A DNA stretch of 64,000 nucleotides from Bolinopsis microptera (GCF_026151205.1 NC_087081.1:8243246-8307245), one strand, 5' to 3'. Numbered from the stretch's first letter, positions 23,101 to 32,822 are shown. The notes: generated from the letters alone by a model not told the origin. Numbers and translations are program-made.

Positions 23101-24446
23101 ATATTTTGAGAGTCATGTCGTGGTTAATGGGAATTCTTGCTATATTGTTTAATGGTTTCAACATCGTTCATTCTATACTTGAAACAAGAACAAGAGAGAC
23201 GTTTGGAGGTCTGATGAACAAATGTTTTATCATTCTCATAAGTTTGGGAGACTTCATTATGGGAATATATTTGGTGGTGATAGCTTGTGTGGATCAACAG
23301 TTTGGCGGAAGATATTGTGAATCTAAGTACATCTGGATGTCCTCACAATGGTGCTCACTACTTGGAATTATGAGCACATTTGCAACTCAGATCTCACTCT
23401 TTTCGATGACAGGTCTGAGTCTGTTCCGAATCTGGACAATTGGAGATATAATTCAACGTGACAGATCCTCAGCCAAGTCAAAATTACAGCTGATTCTAAC
23501 GATATCATCAATATCATTTTTATCAGCTGCTCTGGCATGCATACCGGTGTTGACTCAATTGGAGGACTTTTTCGTAAACGGACTCTACTACCACGACAAC
23601 CCTCTTTTCACTGCGTCCGTATCGAAAGATATCCACCGCCAGATATTCCGCAGCAATTATGGATACATGAAGGACACTGATATGTCGTGGAAGCTGATCC
23701 GCTCAATCGTAAGGGACATGTTTACATCTGAATATGGAGGTAAGTTATATTTGAACAGGATAAAATTCAATTTTACCTAATTTAGATTACTCAAATTAGT
23801 GAAAACGATTTTGACTTTTGTAAGCAAAGAAGAAACAAATAAGTTGAAAAATATACTAACCGGTAGCATTTCAGGAATAGAAGGAAAAGCAATCCATTTC
23901 TACGGAAATGATGGAGTCTGTATTTTTAAGTACTTGGTGACAAAAGAAGACCCTCAAAAGTGGTACAGTTTAACAATTCTGGCAATCAACTTCGTCTGTT
24001 TTGTCATCATATCGGTATGCTATATATTTATAACTGCCAGAGTTGTCCGCTCATCAAAGAATACCTCGAGAAACGACAACACCCAACACACAAGGGACAT
24101 CCAGTTGAAAATCAGTGCCATCATCTTTACTGACTTTATGTGCTGGATACCACTGACCGTCGTTTGCTTCCTGCACTACGGAGATATCATCAACGCCACC
24201 AAATGGTATCCCTACTTCTCAATCGCACTGCTACCGATCAACTCCGTAATAAACCCACTGCTTTACAACGGGGATCTAGCAAAGATGTTGATTGGTCCTG
24301 TCAGAGTTTTAAACAGATATATACAGGAAACGAAAGCTAGATGGACAACTAGAAGTAGACGAAGAAAAGTGCAAGATACAAGCAGAGATAATTCGGAGAA
24401 ACTAAACCCTCTCCCCACCTCTACTTGTGCAATAAGTAAACTATAA
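20111..24446 (+). CDS. LDLa-rich, LGR-like seven-helix receptor
   Basis: Four exons: 20111-20186 (signal peptide MIMIRILIITVMVVLFMES), 20294-20655, about 21162-23739 (or from 21145 with an alternative exon 2 donor) and 23875-24446; about 1,195 aa. Exon 1-2 and 3-4 phases join cleanly (phase 1). Residues ~25-146 are an unassigned extracellular module with WSIRKTNISLDL. Residues ~150-790 are cysteine-rich with at least six LDLa-like repeats (CDGYEHCTDRSDEQNC, CDGIADCPGGSDE, CNLVDDCGDGSDEVNC). The seven-helix part (~797-1140) has FTDFMCWIPL in TM6 and LPINSVINPLLYN in TM7, as in relaxin/glycoprotein-hormone-type receptors. No leucine-rich repeats separate LDLa from the helices, and L-F-R replaces the usual E/D-R-Y. 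Plasma membrane; ligand unknown. Confidence 0.88.
20910..21019. mobile_element. 110-bp MITE, PIF/Harbinger-like, in GPCR intron 2
   Basis: Terminal inverted repeats start GGGGTCGTT and contain GTAATCA on both sides. A TTA trinucleotide flanks both ends (20907-20909 and 21020-21022), the duplication size of PIF/Harbinger elements. No coding capacity. Confidence 0.65.
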
Positions 24447-25240
24447 AAGCACCTGACCTCTCGAACAAGGCTAGAAATTTAACAGGAGCAAGTAAAATCG
24501 GGTATCGTGAACCAGCCTTTTTTCTCTTTTTTTGAGAGGCTTGACCTGGATGGCCCACGAAAAGATAACATGAAGATGCTCTGCCTGCCTCTGGGGTATG
24601 GTAACTCTGAAGAAGGTTACCAGAGTTATTCAAGTGAACCAGCCTGCTATTCTATCTTAAAATCTTAATTGACTTGATAAAGTTTTGCATTTTGTGGGAG
24701 GAACCGTTTGACACGTGCACTAAATTTACCTCTCTATCTATTTTGTTTTATTCTTAGCCTGCAGAATTATAAAACCTTGTGTGGAATCGTTTTATTTTTC
24801 CACCTGATCAAAAGTGTTGTAGATTTTGTTGAATAAGTTCGGTGATTTTTGATTTAATTTCTTTTATCATCATCGTTTAACTTTTTGAAAGACACAAATT
24901 CGATGAAAATCTAAAATTTTATAAAAATATATTTTGGACGAGGTTTATTTCAGCAAAATTGAAATACAAAATATAAATGACGTCCTGGGATTGTTTATTG
25001 AACTAATACTTCCGTCACCCAAAATTTAAAGCATAGTTTCAATTGACAGTGTTATGAATATGTACACTAATGACTAAGATCGTGCTAGAATTGAGAAGGC
25101 CTTAAAGCAAGCTTCCACATGACCGGACCTTTATGAAGCTTTAATTGTGAAGTATAATAATTATACTATATTATTAATCAACTATATACAGCAAACACAA
25201 GATAATAGAAATTAAATCATAAAATCGAGTGGCCGAGTAG
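24447..25240. other. 3' flank of the GPCR gene, no further gene
   Basis: Presumed 3' UTR and intergenic AT-rich DNA. No canonical polyadenylation signal close to the stop was noted with confidence. The LINE 3' end on the opposite strand reaches to about 25200. Confidence 0.4.
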
Positions 25241-25247
25241 TCTCGAC

Positions 25248-26957
25248 TCACCCATAACTTCTCCAAAGACGTCTATCATGAGCTTTGTACACTAAATCGT
25301 TGAAATTACTTAAATTAAATCTTTTATTTACAATCACAATAATTTGTTTTGTCATAATGTCTTTTAATAATAAATCAAATAAATTTGAACGAGGTCTGCC
25401 CCTCCTTCCTTTGTAGTCAAAACATCCTAAACATGCAAATCTGAATGATAAGAAGGCGGGAGTGTCATCACCGCTTCTGAGAACGTGCCCAAGCATCTTC
25501 CATCGTGCTTTCTTGATCCTTTCAGTAAGGGGACTGACATTACATCTCTTATATAAGTTCTCGTTACTGATAACCGTAGGCCAATAGGTGTTGATTATCT
25601 GTCTCAGATGCTTCCTTTGAAGAACGTCGACAGATGCCATTACGGTTTCAGGAGCAGCCCAGCTGCTACAGTTATACAACAACACTGAAGTGACAAGAGC
25701 TTCGTACAGCTTCAGCTTTCTACTCTCACTGATCTGAACAGAACTATTCAACCAGACTTTCTTGTAGGTGTAGAAGGCAACATTGGCTTTGTTGCGTCTG
25801 TTGACAATATCTCTTTCTGAACAGAGCTTTGATCCTAATAGCACTGACTCTCGCCACTCTTCATCTCCTCTAATTTTATTGCCATGGGCATCTAAAGCAT
25901 CTGTATCTGCCAAATACACTCTTGTAAACACCGTCTTTGATTCGTTAACAAAGAGACTCCAATCCTTTAGTATATCACTGGCAATCTCTAGTATCTTCAC
26001 CAGGCTCTGACCATCTTCACTCAGAAGCTCAGCATCGTCAGCATAGGCGGACTCTAACGGGAGGCCTCTATCAGAGACTGGGGGGTTCGGCCTAGGAATC
26101 GTGACACTGATCACGGCTCTGATGTGATTCAGGGCACCGGCAAGGGTCAATGTAAACACTTTACCTGCCAGACTGTCTCCCTGGTAAGCGCCAATATTAA
26201 TCACAAATTCACCAGACTCAGATCTGTTGACCGTCACCTTGAGCTTTGTATTTGAGAGGAGGTACTGAACTAGGCGAATGTCGTCTCTAGAGCATCCTGC
26301 ATCAATAAGGAGGTTGATGATGGTCTGTCTGCGGATAGTATTAAACGCAGCGGTCATGTCAATGTTGATTTTACTATACTCAAACTCGCGCCTGGTAACC
26401 ACTGATGTCAACATTCTCTGAGACCATACCAGGTCAGCACAACTGCGACCCTGCTTGTATGCCGCCTGCCAAGGTCCAGTGTACATATCAACGTGGTAAT
26501 TGATTCTGTTCAAGGCTACGAGGGATAGGACTTTTCTAGTTCCATTTAGCAATGTGAGGGGCCGGATAGACTTTATCGGACCTCGGGGTTTTCCTGGCTT
26601 CTGAAGGGGTGTCAGGATACCTTCTCCAATAGCTGGGATGTATGTGTTGGTCTCAAAGGAGAGATTATAGATCCTAGCCAACTCACAGTGGAGGGGATAT
26701 CCAGCAGCTTTCATTAGCTCATTAGGTATACCGTCAGGGCCACACGCTCTACCGGATTTCAGCTTCATAACAGCACGGCCAACTTCTTCAGGTGTTATGG
26801 GACAGAGGAGGCTTCCAGGAGGGTCTATGAATGCTGGGAGGTGGGGTTCATCTTTGTCATTGAACTCATTATTAAAGTATTCTTTAAAGGATGAGGGGAC
26901 CTTAGAATTTACTTCCAAATATTCGCGTTTAAGTCCTGTGAAAGTGTGTAGAATCAA
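25248..26957 (-). CDS. LINE reverse-transcriptase domain (3' half of the split ORF)
   Basis: The first ~23 codons come from the inserted TTAA element and are not LINE sequence; the LINE part starts near 26887. Polymerase boxes: GRACGPDGIPNELM, a RPLTLLNGTRK block, IDMTAAFNTI (first catalytic Asp), GAYQGDSLAGKVF, and YADDAELLSEDG (catalytic Asp pair). Then comes a LGSKL thumb-side block, LLYNCSSW, and the C-terminal WKMLGHVLRSGDD and RRGRPRSNLFDLL. All catalytic residues are present. It ends in HDRRLWRSYG. Confidence 0.9.
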   Translation of the reverse strand: MILHTFTGLKREYLEVNSKVPSSFKEYFNNEFNDKDEPHLPAFIDPPGSLLCPITPEEVGRAVMKLKSGRACGPDGIPNELMKAAGYPLHCELARIYNLSFETNTYIPAIGEGILTPLQKPGKPRGPIKSIRPLTLLNGTRKVLSLVALNRINYHVDMYTGPWQAAYKQGRSCADLVWSQRMLTSVVTRREFEYSKINIDMTAAFNTIRRQTIINLLIDAGCSRDDIRLVQYLLSNTKLKVTVNRSESGEFVINIGAYQGDSLAGKVFTLTLAGALNHIRAVISVTIPRPNPPVSDRGLPLESAYADDAELLSEDGQSLVKILEIASDILKDWSLFVNESKTVFTRVYLADTDALDAHGNKIRGDEEWRESVLLGSKLCSERDIVNRRNKANVAFYTYKKVWLNSSVQISESRKLKLYEALVTSVLLYNCSSWAAPETVMASVDVLQRKHLRQIINTYWPTVISNENLYKRCNVSPLTERIKKARWKMLGHVLRSGDDTPAFLSFRFACLGCFDYKGRRGRPRSNLFDLLLKDIMTKQIIVIVNKRFNLSNFNDLVYKAHDRRLWRSYG

Positions 26958-28172
26958 AAAATACGCCGGACTGTGAAATCGATAATTCGTGCAATATCAC
27001 GCCGCGCTCCTATTGGCTGATAGCAATTTTGGGCTGTGACGTCACTTATGTGTTAAGACCAACGTGCGCGCGCACCCTTTGCTCGTGTCAACATTTTGTT
27101 CTGTTCTGTTTTAATTGCGTCGTGTTACCTTTGGCGTTTGCGAGAGCGGTATCTTTGGTTGCACTGAATTAGTCTAAGTTACGAATAATTCTCTTTAATA
27201 ATAATAGTTAAATGTAACTCAGAAAGGCTTTCTTGTAGTTGTAGTAGGTATTTCTAATTCTATTTATAAATAGCTAAGATAAGTAGCATCCGCTAACTAA
27301 ACCACAAACTGCTATTTTGTTTTGACTTGTTTGAAACCCGATATGGACACAATTAAAAAGAATGTATGATGTAGTAGAAGACATTTTACTAGCTGGCCCT
27401 TGGCGCCTCTAGTCCTATCTGAGTACGCACGTGCGGTTTGACACTGCGCGTGTACCGGCCTTTAGTTGTACACTCATTTATAATTTACCGTTTTAGTTTG
27501 CTGTGACTTGAGTGTAAAGCGTAACGAATGTGGATGTGTTCGTCTGCTATGCTTGGTATAATATTGCTTGGTGTAATAGTTGAAAATCTTGCTTACGTTA
27601 TAAGTAGTGTCACATAGTGAGTTAGAACTTAAAAGCTTGGTGCTTGTCCAACTGGAATGAAGACATGCATTTCATACCTACCCGATCCATTTTTATTAGG
27701 ACCGTGTTGTGTTGATATGACATGTTGATATATCAACTGTGGTACGAAACAGGGAGTTGCTAGGTGTTACGTTGGGAGCTATAAATATACATAATTTACA
27801 TGCCTTTCTGTGTGACTTCAATCTTATTCCAGGTGTATCTCGGCTCATGGTTATCGTAGGGTGATAATTCTTTTTTCAACCGGTCATAAAAAGTCTCTTC
27901 TCCATTGGTTATAGGCTCGTTAGTATCGTAAATCGTTAACTTATTCTTAATTATTAATTTAGTCGGCCCGCACGCTCATTTTACCTGTATTTCTATATGC
28001 GCGGATCAGAGCAACTCACATAATTGACGTCACAGGTTCAAATTGTTCTGGCTGGATATCTCGGCGCGCGAATGAAATACAACTTTGCGGATTTCACTAA
28101 AGTGGTTTATACGATTAATGTAATAAAAGGATTTGCACGAGAAAAAAACTTTTTCTTAGGTCCCCTCATCCT
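26888..28172. mobile_element. 1,285-bp TTAA-flanked non-autonomous element (piggyBac-like target)
   Basis: Flanked by TTAA at 26884-26887 and 28173-28176. Its 18-bp ends, AGGATGAGGGGACCTTAG and the complement of CTTAGGTCCCCTCATCCT, match at 17 of 18 positions. Removing the element plus one TTAA leaves the host LINE frame continuous. Subterminal inverted repeats, CTGTGACGTCANTTATGTG (27034-27052 and 28017-28035), lie about 140-150 bp from each end. No transposase. TTAA duplication is typical of piggyBac, but the ends do not begin with the usual CCY, so the family is uncertain. Confidence 0.85.
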
Positions 28173-29665
28173 TTAATAGCTTCTGCTTTTAATGAGTCAG
28201 AACCTAAGGTGTTCCCGTCTGCATCGTGGACAGTCACTCCGTCTTTCTTCATCCTACACTGGGCCAAAGTTCTATTCGCTTCAAACATGCTTCTGCAGCT
28301 GTCGGTGTTGTTGATGACATCTACTAGGGCGTTAGCAGTGGCCTCATTGATGGATTTCAACCTCTTTTTGATGGTACGTTTGAGATGGTTGATTCTTTTT
28401 CTGAGGTCACTCCTGTCGCTTATCCCTGTGAGACTACATTCTTGCTGAAGGGACTTTCTCTCTGCTGAAAGTTTAACGACAGTTGGATCGTCGCTGTACT
28501 GATGAGGCTTCCCCGGGGGCACTTTACCAACCACCTGGACGGCACATTTACTCAATATACCAAATATATCAGAATTTTCAGAAATAGCATTATTAGTTAA
28601 AACTCTACAATCAATATTACTTTTAAAGGAATCAAAAAATTTAGACTTAATATCAGAATCATTAAGGCGATTGACATCAAACCTTATTTTGTCAGACCTG
28701 GGCCGCTTATGTACAATGTATTCACAACCAAGTTTAAAACGTGCGACCACAGGTTTATGGTCAGATTTCACAAAATCACCGCAAAAAGAGCGGGAGTCTG
28801 TTAAACAGACTTTAAAGTTAGTACGACATAAAATATAATCAATTTGTTTAAAATAGTTCACAGTGTCTTTTGAACCCTTGGGTCTACCCTTGGGAACACA
28901 TCTAGCCTTCCAGGTGGTAATATGCTTCGCTCTGTGTTGGAATGCAGTATTGCACGCAAACAGACCATTATCAACAATAAAGTCCAGTAGGAACTCACCG
29001 TTCCTGTTTCTCAGACCATTACCGAACTGACCAATATGATTATTAAGGCCAGCATCATACTCTTTCCTACTGCATCTCCCAAGACGGGCGTTAAAATCTC
29101 CAGCAACAAACAAATCGAATCGAGCTGGGATATTGATAGCAGTTTTCAGATCATTGAAATATGATTGTAACAATGGGGAGTTACCTGTGACCCTACTGAT
29201 GTCATCATCGACAATCTTCTTGGTTGGTCCGTACACGTTAACAATCCTGATCATACGATGAGATCCGTTGTGTTCTGTGAGTCTTATATCAATGAAAGCC
29301 ACTCTGTTACTAAGTGATCTCCATGCAACAATAGAAGGTACAAGGGCTGGGCAGATTAGAAAACCGAGACCATAATGATACCAATTGTCTGATTGGGCTA
29401 GTGTTACAAGTTTGTGACCGTCAATAATTGTTTCCTCGAAGTCTCGGCATTTTGTCTCTTGGAGACACACTACATCAAAATGATAACGTTTAGCGTCACT
29501 TACTAAATGTTCTCTCCTAAGAATGTTACTTTTAATACCATTGAGGTTCCAACTTGAAATGTTCAGAGTCGAAGACATCGGCATAAGGAGAAGTAAGGTG
29601 AGCAAAGGTAGACTTCTAGCGAGCACGTCTGTTACAACTGCCATTCTGCTAGCGGGGGGCGTCAC
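28166..29665 (-). CDS. LINE endonuclease domain (5' half of the split ORF)
   Basis: 499 codons. An exonuclease-endonuclease-phosphatase fold is recognisable by its motifs in order: SSWNLNGIKSN, CLQETK, YGLGFLI, NVYGPT, VAGDFNARLG, IDYILC and SDHKPVVARF. These carry the catalytic Asn, Glu, Asp and His residues of the AP-endonuclease family that nicks target DNA for reverse transcription. After the endonuclease comes a linker rich in Lys/Arg. The frame terminates two codons into the inserted element (at 28166), so this product would lack the polymerase. The start is uncertain; the domain proper begins about 35 residues downstream of the first Met. Confidence 0.9.
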   Translation of the reverse strand: MTPPASRMAVVTDVLARSLPLLTLLLLMPMSSTLNISSWNLNGIKSNILRREHLVSDAKRYHFDVVCLQETKCRDFEETIIDGHKLVTLAQSDNWYHYGLGFLICPALVPSIVAWRSLSNRVAFIDIRLTEHNGSHRMIRIVNVYGPTKKIVDDDISRVTGNSPLLQSYFNDLKTAINIPARFDLFVAGDFNARLGRCSRKEYDAGLNNHIGQFGNGLRNRNGEFLLDFIVDNGLFACNTAFQHRAKHITTWKARCVPKGRPKGSKDTVNYFKQIDYILCRTNFKVCLTDSRSFCGDFVKSDHKPVVARFKLGCEYIVHKRPRSDKIRFDVNRLNDSDIKSKFFDSFKSNIDCRVLTNNAISENSDIFGILSKCAVQVVGKVPPGKPHQYSDDPTVVKLSAERKSLQQECSLTGISDRSDLRKRINHLKRTIKKRLKSINEATANALVDVINNTDSCRSMFEANRTLAQCRMKKDGVTVHDADGNTLGSDSLKAEAIKG

Positions 29666-29749
29666 TCCATTCCATCCTGACTGAAATATACTATATATTA
29701 TTTGAAAAAACCCTTGTTAGCTAACCACTGACAAGAGTAAGACTCTTCG

Positions 29750-29900
29750 ACCAGGAATTTACTTCGTTTACAGGAAACACTGACATAGACCTAGAAGGAG
29801 CGAGCGAGATGGCTAGTGACCGCAAACTTTGGAGGGAGATGATACGTCGAAAACGGGAGTTTATTGGTGCAGGCCACTCGAATGATTGAGGAGACCTAAT
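29750..29900 (+). pseudogene. 3'-terminal remnant of another LINE
   Basis: On the + strand a short frame reads DIDLEGASEM, then ASDRKLWREMIRRK, then a stop after GHSND. This is the usual C-terminal signature of RTE-type LINE polyproteins, followed by a short GTAAGTAAG-like tail. It lies immediately beside the 5' end of the opposite-strand LINE. Confidence 0.55.
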
Positions 29901-29904
29901 CAAG

Positions 29905-30346
29905 TACAAGTAAGTAAGTTTAGTTGTGCTGTTTGCGATAGCGCTGGCCTGTATCGTCGACACAAGCGACACAAGCGACACAAGCGACACAAGCGACACA
30001 AGCGATAGTAGTGGTAATAGTGGTAATAGTGGGTACCGTAATGTTGCACCAGGAGGGTACGCACAAGCGAGCAACTATGTTAAAGATCAGTCAGTTTACA
30101 AAATAAACTGTAATCAAACCTATGGTGAGAACATTTTTTACGTTCAATTACCTAGGTGAACTTAACAAAACATTTATTATCAAACAGATCTTGTACTGTG
30201 CTAACGGCATTAAAAGCTGATCAGATTTATTTTTCAACCGTAAGACAGTAAAATAAATATAAATTGGCCTCTCCAGGAAACGAGGTATTGATAAAGCAAA
30301 AGAAGGAAATGTTATCACTGTGTGAAGTACAGGTGATGGTATCAGA
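29905..30346 (+). pseudogene. remnant of a fucolectin/F5-8-type (FTP) lectin gene
   Basis: A hydrophobic leader-like stretch (VLFAIALACIV, with no in-frame Met) is followed by a (ACAAGCGAC) microsatellite encoding DTS repeats, and then by RNVAPGGYAQASNYV, the start of an FTP module. It then jumps to INCNQTYGENIFYVQ, which belongs near the module's end, so the central ~80 residues are missing. A candidate second exon after CTCTCCAG (about 30277-30346) encodes KKEMLSLCEVQVMVSE and a stop, but its phase does not fit the visible donor (CCTAG|GTGAAC). Most likely a decayed relative of the gene at 31.2-32.8 kb. Confidence 0.55.
29953..30005. repeat. 9-bp microsatellite ACAAGCGAC
   Basis: About five to six perfect tandem copies, followed by TAGTGGTAA repeats. 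Lies in frame in the lectin remnant (DTS repeated). Confidence 0.85.
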
Positions 30347-30357
30347 ATAAGGGTGGG

Positions 30358-30436
30358 CGACAATTGACCCCCCGACAATTGACCCCCCGACAATTGACCC
30401 CCCGACAATTGACCCCCCGACAATTGACCCCCCGAC
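30358..30436. repeat. 15-bp repeats GACAATTGACCCCCC, left array
   Basis: Five tandem copies. The same unit in inverted orientation forms the right array at 31050-31207, on the other side of the CCCTGA array. Confidence 0.9.
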
Positions 30437-30449
30437 AATATAATTTAAT

Positions 30450-31025
30450 ACAATTGACCCTGACCCTGTCCCTGACCCTGACCCTGACCCTGACCCTGAC
30501 CCTGACCCTGACCCTGACCCTGACCCTGACCCTGACCCTGACCCTGACCCTGACCCTGACCCTGACCCTGACCCTGACCCTGACCCTGACCCTGACCCTG
30601 ACCCTGACCCTGACCCTGACCCTGACCCTGACCCTGACCCTGACCCTGACCCTGACCCTGACCCTGACCCTGACCCTGACCCTGACCCTGACCCTGACCC
30701 TGACCCTGACCCTGACCCTGACCCTGACCCTGACCCTGACCCTGACCCTGACCCTGACCCTGACCCTGACCCTGACCCTGACCCTGACCCTGACCCTGAC
30801 CCTGACCCTGACCCTGACCCTGACCCTGACCCTGACCCTGACCCTGACCCTGACCCTAACCCTAACCCTAACCCTAACCCTAACCCTAACCCTAACCCTA
30901 ACCCTAACCCTGACCGTGACCCTGACCCTGACCCTGACCCTAACCCTAACCCTAACCCTAACCCTTACCCTTACCCTGACCCAGGACCCTACCCTAACCC
31001 TGACCCAGGATCCTGACCCTAACCC
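30450..31025. repeat. CCCTGA hexamer array with telomere-type CCCTAA tracts
   Basis: Roughly 95 hexamers. The bulk is CCCTGA; blocks at about 30855-30911 and 30938-30964 are CCCTAA, with a few CCCTTA and CCCAGGA variants at the right end. The array is open in several frames and produces long dipeptide ORFs (Leu-Thr, Arg-Val), which are not genes. An interstitial telomere-like origin for the CCCTAA part is plausible. Confidence 0.95.
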
Positions 31026-31034
31026 GATCAATTG

Positions 31035-31207
31035 ACCCCAGTGTAATTACATGGGGGGTCAATTGTCGGGGGGTCAATTGTCGTACTAAACCCTAGATTT
31101 CGCGACAATTGACCCCAGTGTAATTACATAGGGGTCAATTGTCGTCGGGGGGTCAATTGTCGGGGGGTCAATTGTCGGGGGGTCAATTGTCGGGGGGTCA
31201 ATTGTCG
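31035..31207. repeat. inverted GGGGTCAATTGTC repeats with a near-perfect palindrome
   Basis: Contains copies of the 15-bp unit inverted relative to 30358-30436. Between about 31102 and 31144 it forms GACAATTGACCCC, AG, TGTAATTACA, TA, GGGGTCAATTGTC, a ~40-bp palindrome whose centre TGTAATTACA is itself palindromic. The preceding copy at about 31030-31070 is partial. Confidence 0.9.
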
Positions 31208-31215
31208 CGGTACCC

Positions 31216-32822
31216 AGAATAACACTCTCAGTTCTCACTTCCCCTACGTAAATATAGCACTCAATAGTACAGCAAACCAATCGTCTAACTACCAGGACAG
31301 GTTCAACGCCTCTAGAGCAGTAGATGGGAAGAGGACAGGTGCTCTGAATAAAGGCAGCTGTAGTATGACCAAGTCTCAGACTATGAACACGTGGACGCTG
31401 TGGCTACCAGGGGGTAGACTGGGAGTGATGTACGGGGTCAAGAGTGTGGTGATATTCAACAGGAAGGATTGTTGTGGGGGCGGTTGCACGGAGCGGAATG
31501 GCTGGAGGATGAGTTATGTGGTCGGATAGCTCATGTGGAAGGTAAAATACTCTACAACATACCGTGTAACTCTACAGGGGGTTGGATTACCGTCAGACAG
31601 GAGAAAAGAGCTCTGACACTGTGTGAGGTTGAGGTGTATGTGCAGGAACAGGACTCCACTCCAGAACCTCTGATAAACGTGGCCCCAGCAGGACGAGCTT
31701 ACCAAACATCCACAAGTTTAGGGGGTGAGGCTAGCAGAGCTATAGACGGGTTAACCTTCACCCACTGGAAGGGAGACTCGTGTACACTGACACAGCCTGG
31801 TAACAAGACCCAGTGGAGAGTGGATCTGGAGGGATGGGAGGTGGGGGTGAAGTACCCGGTGGAGAGAGTGGTGATGTACAACAGAGCTGATAGTAAACAG
31901 GAGAGGATCAACAACACTGCAGTGTGGGTCGGAGACTTCCTGTGTGGGACGATAACTTACAAGGAGGGAGAGAACATGTACTTTGTAGAGTGTGGAGGGA
32001 GGAGAGGGAGCACAGTCTCACTAACTCTGGACCAGGGTATCTTGAGTGTGTGTGAAGTTCAGGTTGTGATGAAGTCCAGGAACATTCCTCGCATTCCTAC
32101 CTACACTAACGTGGCACTGGGACGAGAAGCTAGCCAGGGACACAACAGTGCAAAGAACGCAGGGAGAGCTGTGGACGGTAACACAAGTGGGAAGATTCGG
32201 AGTAACTCCTGCACATGGTCGGAGACCAGTAACTCGGGTGACGGCACTTGGTGGAGAGTGAAGCTTGATCAGGGAACTGTTGTTAGGTCTGTAGTTATCG
32301 TCAATAGAATGGATGCTTTCTCTCAGCGCATTAATGGCGTTCAGGTAATGTTCCCAGTAAAATAAAATGACTTAATTCATCGCTGAACAAAAATTTGACT
32401 CAAAATATTATTATTGAAATGATCACAAGAATTATTTGCAAATGTAGCTCAGATCTAAACAAATGTACACATATTGTTCCGAGGTAGATGTTTATCCTTT
32501 ACAGGTCTGGGTAGGAGATGTGGAGAGGTCTGGGTAGGAGATGTGGAGAGGTCTGGGTAGGAGATGTGGAGAGGTCTGGGTAGGAGATGTGGAGAGGTCT
32601 GGGTAGGAGATGCGGAGAGGTCTGGGTAGGAGATGTGGAGAGGTCTGGGTAGGAGATGTGGAGTACGATGAAATGAGGAAGATGTACAGAGTACTGTGTG
32701 ACGGTAAAGAAGGAAGAGAGGTGACAGTGAAGAAGGAGGGTGAAGGAGTCCTCACTTTGTGTGAGGTAATGGTGTTGGAGGTACAGGAGGAGGGGACTGA
32801 GGTTATGGATGAAGAGGACTAG
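31216..32822 (+). CDS. three-module fucolectin/F5-8-type (FTP) lectin-like protein
   Basis: Three repeats of the eel-fucolectin/tachylectin-4/pentraxin-1 type, each starting like NVALGREASQ, with an R-A-[VI]-D-G motif about 30 residues on, and ending L-CEVQV. Module 1: from ~31248 (NIALNSTANQSSNY, ASRAVDGKR) to ~31650. Module 2: 31677-32085 (NVAPAGRAYQTS, SRAIDGLT, LSVCEVQVV). Module 3: 32109-32344, then spliced (CAG|GTAATG) to 32643-32822 (VWVGDVEYDEM, LTLCEVMVLEV), ending in an acidic tail. A frame change is needed at the GGGGG run near 31476-31480. The 5' start is not identified; upstream AGs may be acceptors. Secreted or surface lectin by family; the sugar is unknown. Confidence 0.75.
32505..32665. 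repeat. 23-bp minisatellite across a splice acceptor
   Basis: Seven tandem copies of GTCTGGGTAGGAGATGTGGAG+AG, starting at 32505, 32528, 32551, 32574, 32597, 32620 and 32643. Each start is preceded by AG, so each copy offers an acceptor. The unit is the beginning of the last lectin exon (VWVGDVE). Copies 1, 4 and 7 share the coding frame, but entry at copy 1 meets a stop in copy 2. Only copy 7 leads straight to the open C-terminus. Confidence 0.85.

Larger units (their letters stand above)
25200..29700 (-). mobile_element. APE-type LINE, near full length, interrupted by a TTAA element
   Basis: The endonuclease-encoding part (29665-28173) and the reverse-transcriptase part (26887-25248) lie in order on the - strand, separated only by the 1,285-bp insertion at 26888-28172. 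Without it they would form one open frame of roughly 1,040 codons with no other break, so this copy was probably young when hit. The single EN-RT frame and a GHVLR...RRGRPR C-terminus suit RTE-related clades, but I do not assign the clade firmly. Confidence 0.85.

Noticed and set aside
30342-31035. Long open frames on both strands (Leu-Thr and Arg-Val dipeptide repeats)
   Set aside because: They are readings of the CCCTGA/CCCTAA hexamer array; both strands are open for the same trivial reason.
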